Part shown: piece by piece, positions 20,061-32,225 of the stretch | How the letters are laid out: each line of letters begins with the position of its first letter | How positions within the stretch are numbered: position 1 is the first letter of the stretch | NCBI GenBank assembly: GCA_026168455.1 | Contig: CM047425.1 | Span: forward strand, 110,986,800-111,050,799 | DNA length: 64,000 bases | Source: Theocolax elegans | Taxonomy: Eukaryota; Arthropoda; Insecta; Hymenoptera; Cerocephalidae | Direction: 5' to 3' | The notes under the pieces: generated by a model | Seen by the model: only the letters and a program-made list of their open reading frames with translations | Told to the model about the DNA's origin: nothing | Database searches by the model: none | Program-made: the position numbers and the translations under genes

Positions 20061-22884
20061 TTAAGCTCATTTTAGCTACCTTAAGCTGAAAGTTAGCTCC
20101 ACTGCAATATGAATAGTGTCTCCAAGCTGTCTGCGGCTTGAAATGAGCTGAAACAAGGAAACTTAAGCTCATTTTAGCTACCTTAAGCTGAAAGTTAGCT
20201 CCACTGCAATAAGAACAGTGTTTCCAAGCTATCTCCGGCTAGAAATGAGCAGAAACAAGGAAACTTAAGCTCATTTTAGCTACCTCAAGCTGAAAGTTAG
20301 CTCCACTGCAATAAGAACAGTGTCTCCAAGCTATCTCCGGCTAGAAATGAGCTGAATTAAGGAAACTTAAGCTCATTTTAGCTACCTCAAGCTGAAAGTT
20401 AGCTCCACTGCAATAAGAACAGTGTCTCCAAGCTATCTCCGGCTAGAAATGAGCTGAATTAAGGAAACTTAAGCTCATTTTAGCTACGTTAAGCTGAAAG
20501 TTAGCTCCACTGCAATAAGAACAGTGTCTCCAAGCTATCTCCGGCTAGAAATGAGCTGAAGCAAGGAAACTTAAGCTCATTTTAGCTACCTCAAGCTGAA
20601 AGCTAGCTCCACTGCAATAAGAGCAGTGTCTCCAAGCTGTCTGCGGCTTGAAATGAGCTGAAACAAGGAAACTTAAGCTCATTTTAGCTACCTTAAGCTG
20701 AAAGTTAGCTCCACTGCAATAAGAACAGTGTCTCCAAGCTGACTGCGACTTGAAATGAGCTAAAACAAGGAAACTTAAGCTCATTTTAGCTACCTCAAGC
20801 TGAAAGTTAGCTCCACTGCAATAAGAACAGTGTCTCCAAGCTATCTCCGGCTAGAAATGAGCTGAATTAAGGAAACTTAAGCTCATTTTAGCTACCTCAA
20901 GCTGAAAGTTAGCTCCACTGCAATAAGAACAGTGTCTCCAAGCTATCTCCGGCTAGAAATGAGCTGAATTAAGGAAACTTAAGCTCATTTTAGCTACGTT
21001 AAGCTGAAAGTTAGCTCCACTGCAATAAGAACAGTGTCTCCAAGCTATCTCCGGCTAGAAATGAGCTGAAGCAAGGAAACTTAAGCTCATTTTAGCTACC
21101 TCAAGCTGAAAGCTAGCTCCACTGCAATAAGAGCAGTGTCTCCAAGCTGTCTGCGGCTTGAAATGAGCTGAAACAAGGAAACTTAAGCTCATTTTAGCTA
21201 CCTTAAGCTGAAAGTTAGCTCCACTGCAATAAGAACAGTGTCTCCAAGCTGACTGCGACTTGAAATGAGCTAAAACATGGAAACTTAAGCTCATTGTAGC
21301 TACCTCAAGCTGAAAGTTAGCTCCACTGCAATAAGAACAGTGTCTCCAAGCTATCTCCGGCTAGAAATGAGCTGAATTAAGGAAACTTAAGCTCATTTTA
21401 GCTACCTTAAGCTGAAAGTTAGCTCCACTGCAATAAGAACAGTGTCTCCAAGCTATCTCCGGCTAGAAATGAGCTGAAGCAAGGAAACTTAAGCTCATTT
21501 TAGCTACCTCAAGCTGAAAGCTAGCTCCACTGCAATAAGCGCAGTGTCTCCAAGCTGTCTGCGGCTTGAAATGAGCTGAAACAAGCTGAAACAAGCTGAA
21601 TAAGACTAAAAATATTTTCCCATTTGTCTAGCAGTGGAAGCTTGGGTCCTAAGCACGTAAGATTTTTTTGACAGCAATCAGGTTATTAAATACCATAGAT
21701 TAGAGACAATTATAAGATACCCGTCTATGTGTTGATATTTCTGATAACGGCAAGAAGCAAAAGTCTGGACTTTGACTGACTTCCTGTCATCGTTACAATT
21801 GCAACTGACATTATTGATTATCGGAAACGTTACCACACTAGCAGGAAACTTAAGCTCATTTTAGCTACCTTAAGCTGAAAGTTAGCTCCACTGCAATAAG
21901 AACAGTGTCTCCAAGCTGACTGCGGCTTGAAATGAGCTGAAACAAGGAAACTTAAGCTCATTTTAGCTACCTTAAGCTGAATGTTAGCTCCACTGCAATA
22001 AGAACAGTGTCTCCAAGCTGACTGCGGCTTGAAATGAGCTGAAACAAGGAAACTTAAGCTCATTTTAGCTACCTTAAGCTGAAAGTTAGCTCCACTGCAA
22101 TATGAACAGTGTCTCCAAGCTATCTCCAGCTAGAAATGAGTTGAATTAAGGAAACTTAAGCTCATTTTAGCTACCTTAAGCTGAATGTTAGCTCCACTGC
22201 AATAAGAACAGTGTCTCCAAGCTGACTGCGGCTTGAAATGAGCTGAAACAAGGAAACTTAAGCTCATTTTAGCTACCTTAAGCTGAAAGTTAGCTCCACT
22301 GCAATATGAATAGTGTCTCCAAGCTGTCTGCGGCTTGAAATGAGCTGAAACAATGAAACTTAAGCTCATTTTAGCTACCTTAAGCTGAAAGTTAGCTCCA
22401 CTGCAATAAGAACAGTGTTTCCAAGCTATCTCCGGCTAGAAATGAGCTGAAACAAGGAAACTTAAGCTCATTTTAGCTACCTCAAGCTGAAAGTTAGCTC
22501 CACTGCAATAAGAACAGTGTCTCCAAGCTATCTCCGGCTAGAAATGAGCTGAATTAAGGAAACTTAAGCTCATTTTAGCTACCTTAAGCTGAAAGTTAGC
22601 TCCACTGCAATAAGAACAGTGTCTCCAAGCTATCTCCGGCTAGAAATGAGCTGAAGCAAGGAAACTTAAGCTCATTTTAGCTACCTTAAGCTGAAAGTTA
22701 GCTCCACTGCAATAAGAACAGTGTCTCCAAGCTATCTCCGGCTAGAAATGAGCTGAAGCAAGGAAACTTAAGCTCATTTTAGCTACCTCAAGCTGAAAGC
22801 TAGCTCCACTGCAATAAGAGCAGTGTCTCCAAGCTGTCTGCGGCTTGAAATGAGCTAAAACATGGAAACTTAAGCTCATTGTAG
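20061..22884. repeat. 102-bp satellite array, segment 6
   Basis: Monomers from F copy 3 to the first minisatellite block, with S at 21598-21844. A five-monomer (510-bp) block is duplicated: the run at 20545-20784 recurs at 21055-21294. Both copies follow a rare GCTACGTTAAGC variant, showing recent local duplication. The last monomer stops after CATTGTAGC, where the 21-bp repeats begin. Confidence 0.95.
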
Positions 22885-25800
22885 CAATCATGGTGCAAAC
22901 GAATGCAATCATGGTGCAAACGATTGCAATCATGGAGCAAACGATTGCAATCAAGGTGCAAACGATAGCAATCAAGGTGCAAATGATTGCTATCAATGCT
23001 TAAACGATTGCAATCAATGTGCAAACGATTGCTAACAATGTGAAAACGATGCTATCAATGTGCAAACGATTGCAATCAAGGTGCTAACAATTGCAATCAA
23101 GGAACAAATGATGCAATCAAGGTGCAAACGAAGCAATCAAGGTGCAAACGATTGCAATCAAGGTGCAAACGATTGCAATCAATGTGCAAACGATTGCTAT
23201 CAAGGTGCAAACGATTGCAATCAATGTGCAAACGATTGCAATCAAGGTGCAAACGATTGCTTCAAGGTGCAAACGATTGCAATCAAGGTGCAAACGATGA
23301 TATCAAGGTGCAAACGATTGCAATCAATGTGCAAACGATTGCTATCAATGTGAAAACGATGCTATCAAGGTGCAATCGATTGCAATCAAGGAGCAAACGA
23401 TTGCAATCGAGGAGTAAAGAATTGCAATCAAGGTGCAAACGATTGCAATCAAGGTGCAAACGATTGCAATCAAGGTACAAATGATGCAATCAAGGTGCAA
23501 ACGAAGCAACGAAGGTGCAAACAATTGTAATCAAGGTGCAAACGATTGCAATCAAGGTACAAATGATGCAATCAAGGTGCAAACGATTGCAATCAAGGAG
23601 CAAACGATTTCAATCGAGGAGTAGAGAATTGCAATCAAGGTGCAAACGATTGCAATCAAGGTGCAAACGATAGCAATCAATGTGCAAACAATTGCTATCA
23701 AGGTGCAAACGATTGCAATCAAGGTGCAAACGATTGCAATCAAGGTGCAAACGATTGCTATCAATGTGAAAACGAATGCAATCATGGTGCAAACGATTGC
23801 AATCATGGAGCAAACAATTGCAATCAAGGTGCAAACGTTGCAATCAATGTGCAAATGATTGCTATCAATGCGTAAACGATTGCACAGAATGTGCAAACGA
23901 GTGTTATCAATGTGAAAACGATGCTGTCAAGGTTCAAACGATTGTAATCAAGGTGCAAACGATTGCTATCAATGTGAAAACGATGCTATCAAGGTGCAAA
24001 CGATAGCAATCAAGGTGCAAACGATTGCAATCAAGGAGCAGACGATTGCAATCAAGGAGCAAACAATTGCAATCTCGTTGCAAACGATTGCAATCAAGGT
24101 GCAAACGTTTGCAATCAAGGTGCAAACGAATGCAATCAAGGTGCAAACGATTGCAATCAAGGTGCAAACGATTGCAACCAATGTGCAAACGATTGCTATC
24201 AATGCGTAAACGATTGCAATCAATGTGCAAACGATTGCTATCAATGTGAAAACGATGCTATCAAGGTGCAAATGATTGCAATCAAGGTGCAAACGATTGC
24301 AATCTATGTGCAAACGATTGCAATCAAGGTGCAAACGATTGCTATCAATGTCAAAACGATGCTATCAAGATTCAAACGAATGCAATCATGGTGCAGACGA
24401 TTGCAATCAAGGTGCAAACGATTGCAATCAAGGTGCAACGATTGCAATCAAGGTGCAAACGATTGCTATCAATGTGAAAAAGTTTGCTATCAATGTGCAA
24501 ACGATTGCTATCAATGTGAAAACGATGCTATAAATGTGCAAACGATTGCATTCAAGGTGCAAACGATTGCAATCAAGGTGCAAACGATTGCATTCAAGGA
24601 GCAAACGATTGCAATCAAAGTGCAAACGATTGCAATCAAGGCGCAAACGATTGCAATCAATGTGCAAACGATTGCTATCAATGTGCAAACGATTGCTATC
24701 AATGTAAAAACGATGCTATAAATGTGCAAACGATAGCATTCAAGGTGCAAACGATTGCAATCAAGGTGCAAACGATTGCTATCAAGGTGCAAACGATAGC
24801 AATCAAGGTGCAAACAATTGCAATCAAGTTGCAAACGATTGCTTCAAGGTGCAAACGATTCCAATCAAGGTGCAAACGTCCGCAATCAATGTCCAAACAA
24901 TTGCTATCAAGGTGCAAACGATTGCAATCAAGGTGCAAACGATTGCAATCAAGGTGCAAACGATTGCTATCAATGTGAAAACGATGCTATCAAGGTGCAA
25001 ACGATTGCAATCAAGGAGCAGACGATTGCAATCAAGGTGCAAACGAATGCTACCAAGGTGCAAACGATTGTTATCAAGGTGCAAATGATTGCTATCATGG
25101 TGCAAACGATTGCAATCAAGGTGCAAAGGATTGTAATCAAGGTGCAAACGATTGCAATCAATGTGCAAACGATTGCAATCAATGTGCAAACGATTGCTAT
25201 CAATGTGAAAACGATGCTATCAAGGTGCAAACGATTGCAATCAAGGTGCAAACGATTGCAATCAATGAGCAAACAATTGCAATCTAGTTGCAAACGATTG
25301 CAATCAAGGTGCAAACGTTTGCAATCAAGGTGCAAACGAATGCAATCAAGGTGCAAACGATTGCAATCAAGGTGCAAACGATTGCAACCAATGTGCAAAC
25401 GATTGCTATCAATGCGTAAACGATTGCAATCAATGTGCAAACGATTGCTATCAATGTGAAAACGATGCTATCAAGGTGCAAATGATTGCAATCAAGGTGC
25501 AAACGATTGCTATCAATGTCAAAACGATGCTATCAAGATGCAAACGAATGCAATCATGGTGCAGACGATTGCAATCAAGGTGCAAACGATTGCAATCAAG
25601 GTGCAACGATTGCAATCAAGGTGCAAACGATTGCTATCAATGTGAAAAAGTTTGCTATCAATGTGCAAACGATTGCTATGAATGTGAAAACGATGCTATA
25701 AATGTGCAAACGATTGCATTCAAGGTGCAAACGATTTCAATCAAGGTGCAAACGATTGCAATCAAGTTGCAAACGATTGCTTCAAGGTGCAAACGATTGC

Positions 25801-26265
25801 AATCAAGGTGCAAACGATTGCAATCAAGGTGCAAACGATTGCAATCAAGGTGCAAACGATAGCAATCAATGTGCAAACGATTGCTATCAATGTGAAAACG
25901 ATTGTTATCAATGTGCAAACGACTGCAATCAAGGTGCAAACGTTTGCAATCATTGTGCCAACGATTGCAATCAAGGTGCAAACGATTGCAATCAATGTGC
26001 AAACGATTGTTATCAATGTGCAAACGATTGCAATCAATGTGGAGACGATGCTATCAGGGTGCAAACGATTGCAATCGAGGTGCAAACGATGCTATCAAGG
26101 TGCAAACAATTGGAATCTATGTACAAACGATTGCTATCAATGTGAAAACGATGCTATCAAGGTGCAAACGATTGCAATCAAGGTGCAAACGATGCTATCA
26201 AGGTGCAAACGATTGGAATCTATGTACAAACGATTGCTATCAATGTGAAAACGATGCTATCAAGG
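22885..26265. repeat. 21-bp minisatellite block 1
   Basis: About 160 units of a 21-bp repeat built on CAAACGATTGCAATCAAG plus GTG. Common variants are GCTATCAATG and CAATGTGAAAACGATGC, the latter a shortened unit. The unit contains the 10-bp palindrome GATTGCAATC. Because 21 is divisible by three and the unit lacks stops in several frames, long overlapping frames appear on both strands (QTIAIKV-type on plus, LDCNRLH-type on minus). They overlap, break at 20-bp units and have no domain, so they are not credible genes. The block replaces about 70 bp of one satellite monomer: the left ends after GTAGC and the right resumes at GCTGAAACAATG. Confidence 0.92.
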
Positions 26266-28691
26266 CTGAAACAATGAAACTTAAGCTCAATTTAGCTACC
26301 TTAAGCTGAACATTAGCTCCACTGCAATAAGAACAGTTTCTCCAAGCTGACTGCGGCTTGAAATGAGCTGAAACTAGGAAACTTAAGCTCATTTTAGCTA
26401 CCTCAAGCTGAAAGTTAGCTCCACTGCAACAAGAACAGTGTTTCCAAACTATCTCCGGCTTGAAATGAGCTGAAACAAGGAAACTTAAGCTCATTTTAGC
26501 TATCTTAAGCTGAAAGTTAGCTCCACTGCAATAAGAACAGTGTCTCCTAGCTGTCTGCGACTTGAAATGAGCTAAAACATGGAAACTTAAGCTCATTTTA
26601 GCTACCTCAAGCTGAAAGTTAGCTCCACTGCAATAAGAACAGTGTCTCCAAGCTATCTCCGGCTAGAAATGAGCTGAATTAAGGAAACTTAAGCTCATTT
26701 TAGCTACCTTAAGCTGAAAGTTAGCTCCACTGCAATAAGAACAGTGTCTCCAAGCTATCTCCGGCTAGAAATGAGCTGAAGCAAGGAAACTTAAGCTCAT
26801 TTTAGCTACCTCAAGCTGAAAGCTAGCTCCACTGCAATAAGCGCAGTGTCTCCAAGCTGACTGCGGCTTGAAATGAGCTGAAACATGGAAACTTAAGCTC
26901 ATTTTAGCTACCTCAAGCTGAAAGTTAGCTCCACTGCAATAAGAGCAGTGTCTCCAAGCTGTCTGCGGCTTGAAATGAGCTGAAACAAGGAAACTTAAGC
27001 TCATTTTAGCTACCTTAAGCTGAAAGTTAGCTCCACTGCAATAAGAACAGTGTTTCCAAGCTATCTCCGGCTAGAAATGAGCTGAAACAGGAAACTTAAG
27101 CTCATTTTAGCTAATCTTAAGCTGAAAGTTAGCTCCACTGCAATAAGAACAGTGTCTCCAAGCTATCTCCGGCTAGAAATGAGCTGAAGCAAGGAAACTT
27201 AAGCTCATTTTAGCTACCTCAAGCTGAAAGTTAGCTCCACTGCAATAAGAGCAGTGTCTCCAAGCTGTCTGCGGCTTAAAATGAGCTGAAACAAGGAAAC
27301 TTAAGCTCATTTTAGCTACCTTAAGCTGAAAGTTTAGCTCCACTGCAATAAGAACATTGCAGTGTCTCCAAGCTATCTCCGGCTAGAAATGAGCTGAAGC
27401 AAGGAAACTTAAGCTCATTTTAGCTACCTCAAGCTGAAAGTTAGCTCCACTGCAATAAGAGCAGTGTCTCCAAGCTGTCTGCGGCTTAAAATGAGCTGAA
27501 ACAAGGAAACTTAAGCTCATTTTAGCTACCTTAAGCTGAAAGTTAGCTCCACTGCAATAAGAACAGTGTTTCCAAGCTATCTCCGGCTAGAAATGAGCTG
27601 AAACAAGGAAACTTAAGCTCATTTAAGCTATCTTAAGCTGAAAGTTAGCTCCACTGCAATAAGAACAGTGTCTCCAAGCTATCTCCGGCTAGAAATGAGC
27701 TGAAGCAAGGAAACTTAAGCTCATTTTAGCTACCTCAAGCTGAAAGCTAGCTCCACTGCAATAAGAACAGTGTCTCCAAGCTGACTGCGGCTTGAAATGA
27801 GCTGAAACATGGAAACTTAAGCTCATTTTAGCTACCTCAAGCTGAAAGTTAGCTCCACTGCAATAAGAGCAGTGTCTCCAAGCTGTCTGCGGCTTGAAAT
27901 GAGCTGAAACAAGGAACCTTAAGCTCATTTTAGCTACCTTAAGCTGAAAGTTAGCTCCACTGCAATAAGAATAGTGTTTCCAAACTATCTCCGGTTAGAA
28001 ATGAGCTGAAACAAGGAAACTTAAGCTCATTTTAGCTATCTTAAGCTGAAAGTTAGCTCCACTGCAATAAGTACAGTGTCTCCTAGCTGTCTGCGGCTTG
28101 AAATGAGCTGAAACAAGCTGAAACAAGCTGAATAAGACTAAAAATATTTTCCCATTTGTCTAGCAGTGGAAGCTTGGGTCCTAAGCACGTAAGATTTTTT
28201 TGACAGCAATCAGGTTATTAAATACCATAGATTAGAGTCAATTATAAGATACCCGTCTATGTGTTAATATTTCTGATAACGGCAAGAAGCAAAAGTCTGG
28301 ACTTTGACTGACTTCCTGTCATCGTTACAATTGCAACTGACATTATTGATTATCGGAAACGTTACCACACTAGCAGGAAACTTAAGCTCATTTTAGCTAC
28401 CTTAAGCTGAAAGTTAGCTCCACTGCAATAAGAACAGTGTCTCCAAGCTATCTCCGGCTAGAAATGAGCTGAAACAAGGAAACTTAAGCTCATTTTAGCT
28501 ACCTTAAGCTGAAAGTTAGCTCCACTGCAATATGAACAGTGTCTCCAAGCTATCTCCAGCTAGAAATGAGCTGAATTAAGGAAACTTAAGCTCATTTTAG
28601 CTACCTTAAGCTGAATGTTAGCTCCACTGCAATAAGAACAGTGTCTCCAAGCTGACTGCGGCTTGAAATGAGCTGAAACAAGGAAACTTAA
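26266..28691. repeat. 102-bp satellite array, segment 7
   Basis: This segment begins with unusual monomers (GAACATTAGC, CAGTTTCTCC, GCAACAAGAAC, CCAAACTATC), then normal ones, S at 28130-28377 and F copy 4. Small irregular indels occur at about 27087, 27113 and 27334-27360 (AAGAACATTGCAGTG). It is about twelve monomers longer than the matching segment after minisatellite block 2. Confidence 0.93.
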
Positions 28692-29204
28692 GGGGATGTC
28701 GGAGCTATAGCCTCCATCAAAAGCCGCTCGATCTCACGGCTTCGAATGGCGCTGTAATCAGGTGTCGATTTCTACGTTAACGTACTTAAAACATCACTTA
28801 TAAATTTTACAGCTACATAGAGCTGTTGAAAGATACTTTCCCCCCTAGCTATGACTAAACTTAAGGTAATTATAATATTACTCTTGGCAGAAAATGTTTA
28901 TTTTTTTAAAGAAATGTGAAATACGTCTCATATTCAATGAATCTATATCTGCGGTAATGCTACACGCAACGTATTTCACATTTCTTTAAAAAAATAAACA
29001 TTTGCTGCCAAGAATAATATTACAATTACCTTAAATTTAGTTACAGCTAGGGGGGAAAGTATCTTTCAACAGCTCTATGTAGCTGCAAAATTTATAATTT
29101 ATGTTTTAAGTACGTTTAGCGTAGAAATCGACACCTGACTACAGCGCCATTCGAAGCCGTGAGATCGAGCGGCTTTTGATGGAGGCTATAGCTCCGACAT
29201 CCCC
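28692..29204. mobile_element. Element F, copy 4
   Basis: 513 bp with TTAA on both sides. It carries the variant ACATCACTTATAAATT where most copies read ACATAAATTATAAATT, and shares that variant only with copy 7. It lies 562 bp from the preceding S, the same as copy 7. Confidence 0.85.
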
Positions 29205-31711
29205 TTAAGCTCATTTTAGCTACCTTAAGCTGAAAGTTAGCTCCACTGCAATATGAATAGTGTCTCCAAGCTGTCTGCGGCTTGAAATGAGCTGAAACAA
29301 GGAAACTTAAGCTCATTTTAGCTACCTTAAGCTGAAAGTTAGCTCCACTGCAATAAGAACAGTGTTTCCAAGCTATCTCCGGCTAGAAATGAGCTGAAAC
29401 AAGGAAACTTAAGCTCATTTTAGCTACCTCAAGCTGAAAGTTAGCTCCACTGCAATAAGAACAGTGTCTCCAAGCTATCTCCGGCTAGAAATGAGCTGAA
29501 TTAAGGAAACTTAAGCTCATTTTAGCTACCTCAAGCTGAAAGTTAGCTCCACTGCGATAAGAACAGTGTCTCCAAGCTATCTCCGGCTAGAAATGAGCTG
29601 AATTAAGGAAACTTAAGCTCATTTTAGCTACCTTAAGCTGAAAGTTAGCTCCACTGCAATAAGAACAGTGTCTCCAAGCTATCTCCGGCTAGAAATGAGC
29701 TGAAGCAAGGAAACTTAAGCTCATTTTAGCTACCTCAAGCTGAAAGCTAGCTCCACTGCAATAAGAGCAGTGTCTCCAAGCTGTCTGCGGCTTGAAATGA
29801 GCTGAAACAAGGAAACTTAAGCTCATTTTAGCTACCTTAAGCTGAAAGTTAGCTCCACTGCAATAAGAACAGTGTCTCCAAGCTGACTGCGACTTGAAAT
29901 GAGCTAAAACATGGAAACTTAAGCTCATTGTAGCTACCTCAAGCTGAAAGTTAGCTCCACTGCAATAAGAACAGTGTCTCCAAGCTATCTCCGGCTAGAA
30001 ATGAGCTGAATTAAGGAAACTTAAGCTCATTTTAGCTACCTTAAGCTGAAAGTTAGCTCCACTGCAATAAGAACAGTGTCTCCAAGCTATCTCCGGCTAG
30101 AAATGAGCTGAAGCAAGGAAACTTAAGCTCATTTTAGCTACCTCAAGCTGAAAGCTAGCTCCACTGCAATAAGAGCAGTGTCTCCAAGCTGTCTGCGGCT
30201 TGAAATGAGCTGAAACAAGGAAACTTAAGCTCATTTTAGCTACCTTAAGCTGAAAGTTAGCTCCACTGCAATAAGAACAGTGTCTCCAAGCTGACTGCGA
30301 CTTGAAATGAGCTAAAACATGGAAACTTAAGCTCATTGTAGCTACCTCAAGCTGAAAGTTAGCTCCACTGCAATAAGAACAGTGTCTCCAAGCTATCTCC
30401 GGCTAGAAATGAGCTGAATTAAGGAAACTTAAGCTCATTTTAGCTACCTTAAGCTGAAAGTTAGCTCCACTGCAATAAGAACAGTGTCTCCAAGCTATCT
30501 CCGGCTAGAAATGAGCTGAAGCAAGGAAACTTAAGCTCATTTTAGCTACCTCAAGCTGAAAGCTAGCTCCACTGCAATAAGCGCAGTGTCTCCAAGCTGT
30601 CTGCGGCTTGAAATGAGCTGAAACAAGCTGAAACAAGCTGAATAAGACTAAAAATATTTTCCCATTTGTCTAGCAGTGGAAGCTTGGGTCCTAAGCACGT
30701 AAGATTTTTTTGACAGCAATCAGGTTATTAAATACCATAGATTAGAGACAATTATAAGATACCCGTCTATGTGTTGATATTTCTGATAACGGCAAGAAGC
30801 AAAAGTCTGGACTTTGACTGACTTCCTGTCATCGTTACAATTGCAACTGACATTATTGATTATCGGAAACGTTACCACACTAGCAGGAAACTTAAGCTCA
30901 TTTTAGCTACCTTAAGCTGAAAGTTAGCTCCACTGCAATAAGAACAGTGTCTCCAAGCTATCTCCGGCTAGAAATGAGCTGAAACAAGGAAACTTAAGCT
31001 CATTTTAGCTACCTTACGCTGAAAGTTAGCTCCACTGCAATATGAACAGTGTCTCCAAGCTATCTCCAGCTAGAAATGAGCTGAATTAAGGAAACTTAAG
31101 CTCATTTTAGCTACCTTAAGCTGAATGTTAGCTCCACTGCAATAAGAACAGTGTCTCCAAGCTGACTGCGGCTTGAAATGAGCTGAAACAAGGAAACTTA
31201 AGCTCATTTTAGCTACCTTAAGCTGAAAGTTAGCTCCACTGCAATATGAATAGTGTCTCCAAGCTGTCTGCGGCTTGAAATGAGCTGAAACAATGAAACT
31301 TAAGCTCATTTTAGCTACCTTAAGCTGAAAGTTAGCTCCACTGCAATAAGAACAGTGTTTCCAAGCTATCTCCGGCTAGAAATGAGCTGAATTAAGGAAA
31401 CTTAAGCTCATTTTAGCTACCTTAAGCTGAAAGTTAGCTCCACTGCAATAAGAACAGTGTCTCCAAGCTATCTCCGGCTAGAAATGAGCTGAAGCAAGGA
31501 AACTTAAGCTCATTTTAGCTACCTCAAGCTGAAAGTTAGCTCCACTGCAATATGAACAGTGTCTCCAAGCTATCTCCAGCTAGAAATGAGCTGAATTAAG
31601 GAAACTTAAGCTCATTTTAGCTACCTTAAGCTGAATGTTAGCTCCACTGCAATAAGAACAGTGTCTCCAAGCTGACTGCGGCTTGAAATGAGCTGAAACA
31701 AGGAAACTTAA
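29205..31711. repeat. 102-bp satellite array, segment 8
   Basis: Monomers between F copies 4 and 5, with S at 30640-30887. The S-to-S distance from 28130 is 2510 bp, the standard length for a higher-order unit carrying one F. A GCTACCTTACGCTG variant near 31015 recurs at 36905 and 45505, marking related units. Confidence 0.95.
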
Positions 31712-32225
31712 GGGGATGTCGGAGCTATAGCCTCCATCAAAAGCCGCTCGATCTCACGGCTTCGAATGGCGCTGTAATCAGGTGTCGATTTCTACGTTAA
31801 CGTACTTAAAACATAAATTATAAATTTTACAGCTACATAGAGCTGTTGAAAGATACTTTCCCCCCCTAGCTATGACTAAACTTAAGGTAATTATAATATT
31901 ACTCTTGGCAGAAAATGTTTATTTTTTTAAAGAAATGTGAAATACGTCTCATATTCAATGAATCTATATCTGCGGTAATGCTACACGCAACGTATTTCAC
32001 ATTTCTTTAAAAAAATAAACATTTGCTGCCAAGAATAATATTACAATTACCTTAAATTTAGTTACAGCTAGGGGGGAAAGTATCTTTCAACAGCTCTATG
32101 TAGCTGCAAAATTTATAATTTATGTTTTAAGTACGTTTAGCGTAGAAATCGACACCTGACTACAGCGCCATTCGAAGCCGTGAGATCGAGCGGCTTTTGA
32201 TGGAGGCTATAGCTCCGACATCCCC
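31712..32225. mobile_element. Element F, copy 5
   Basis: 514 bp with TTAA on both sides. It has one extra C in the C-run of the left arm near 31860. Otherwise it is the standard palindrome. Confidence 0.85.

Noticed and set aside
22885..26265. CRISPR array
   Set aside because: The 21-bp units are contiguous with no unique spacers, there are no cas genes and the setting is eukaryotic.
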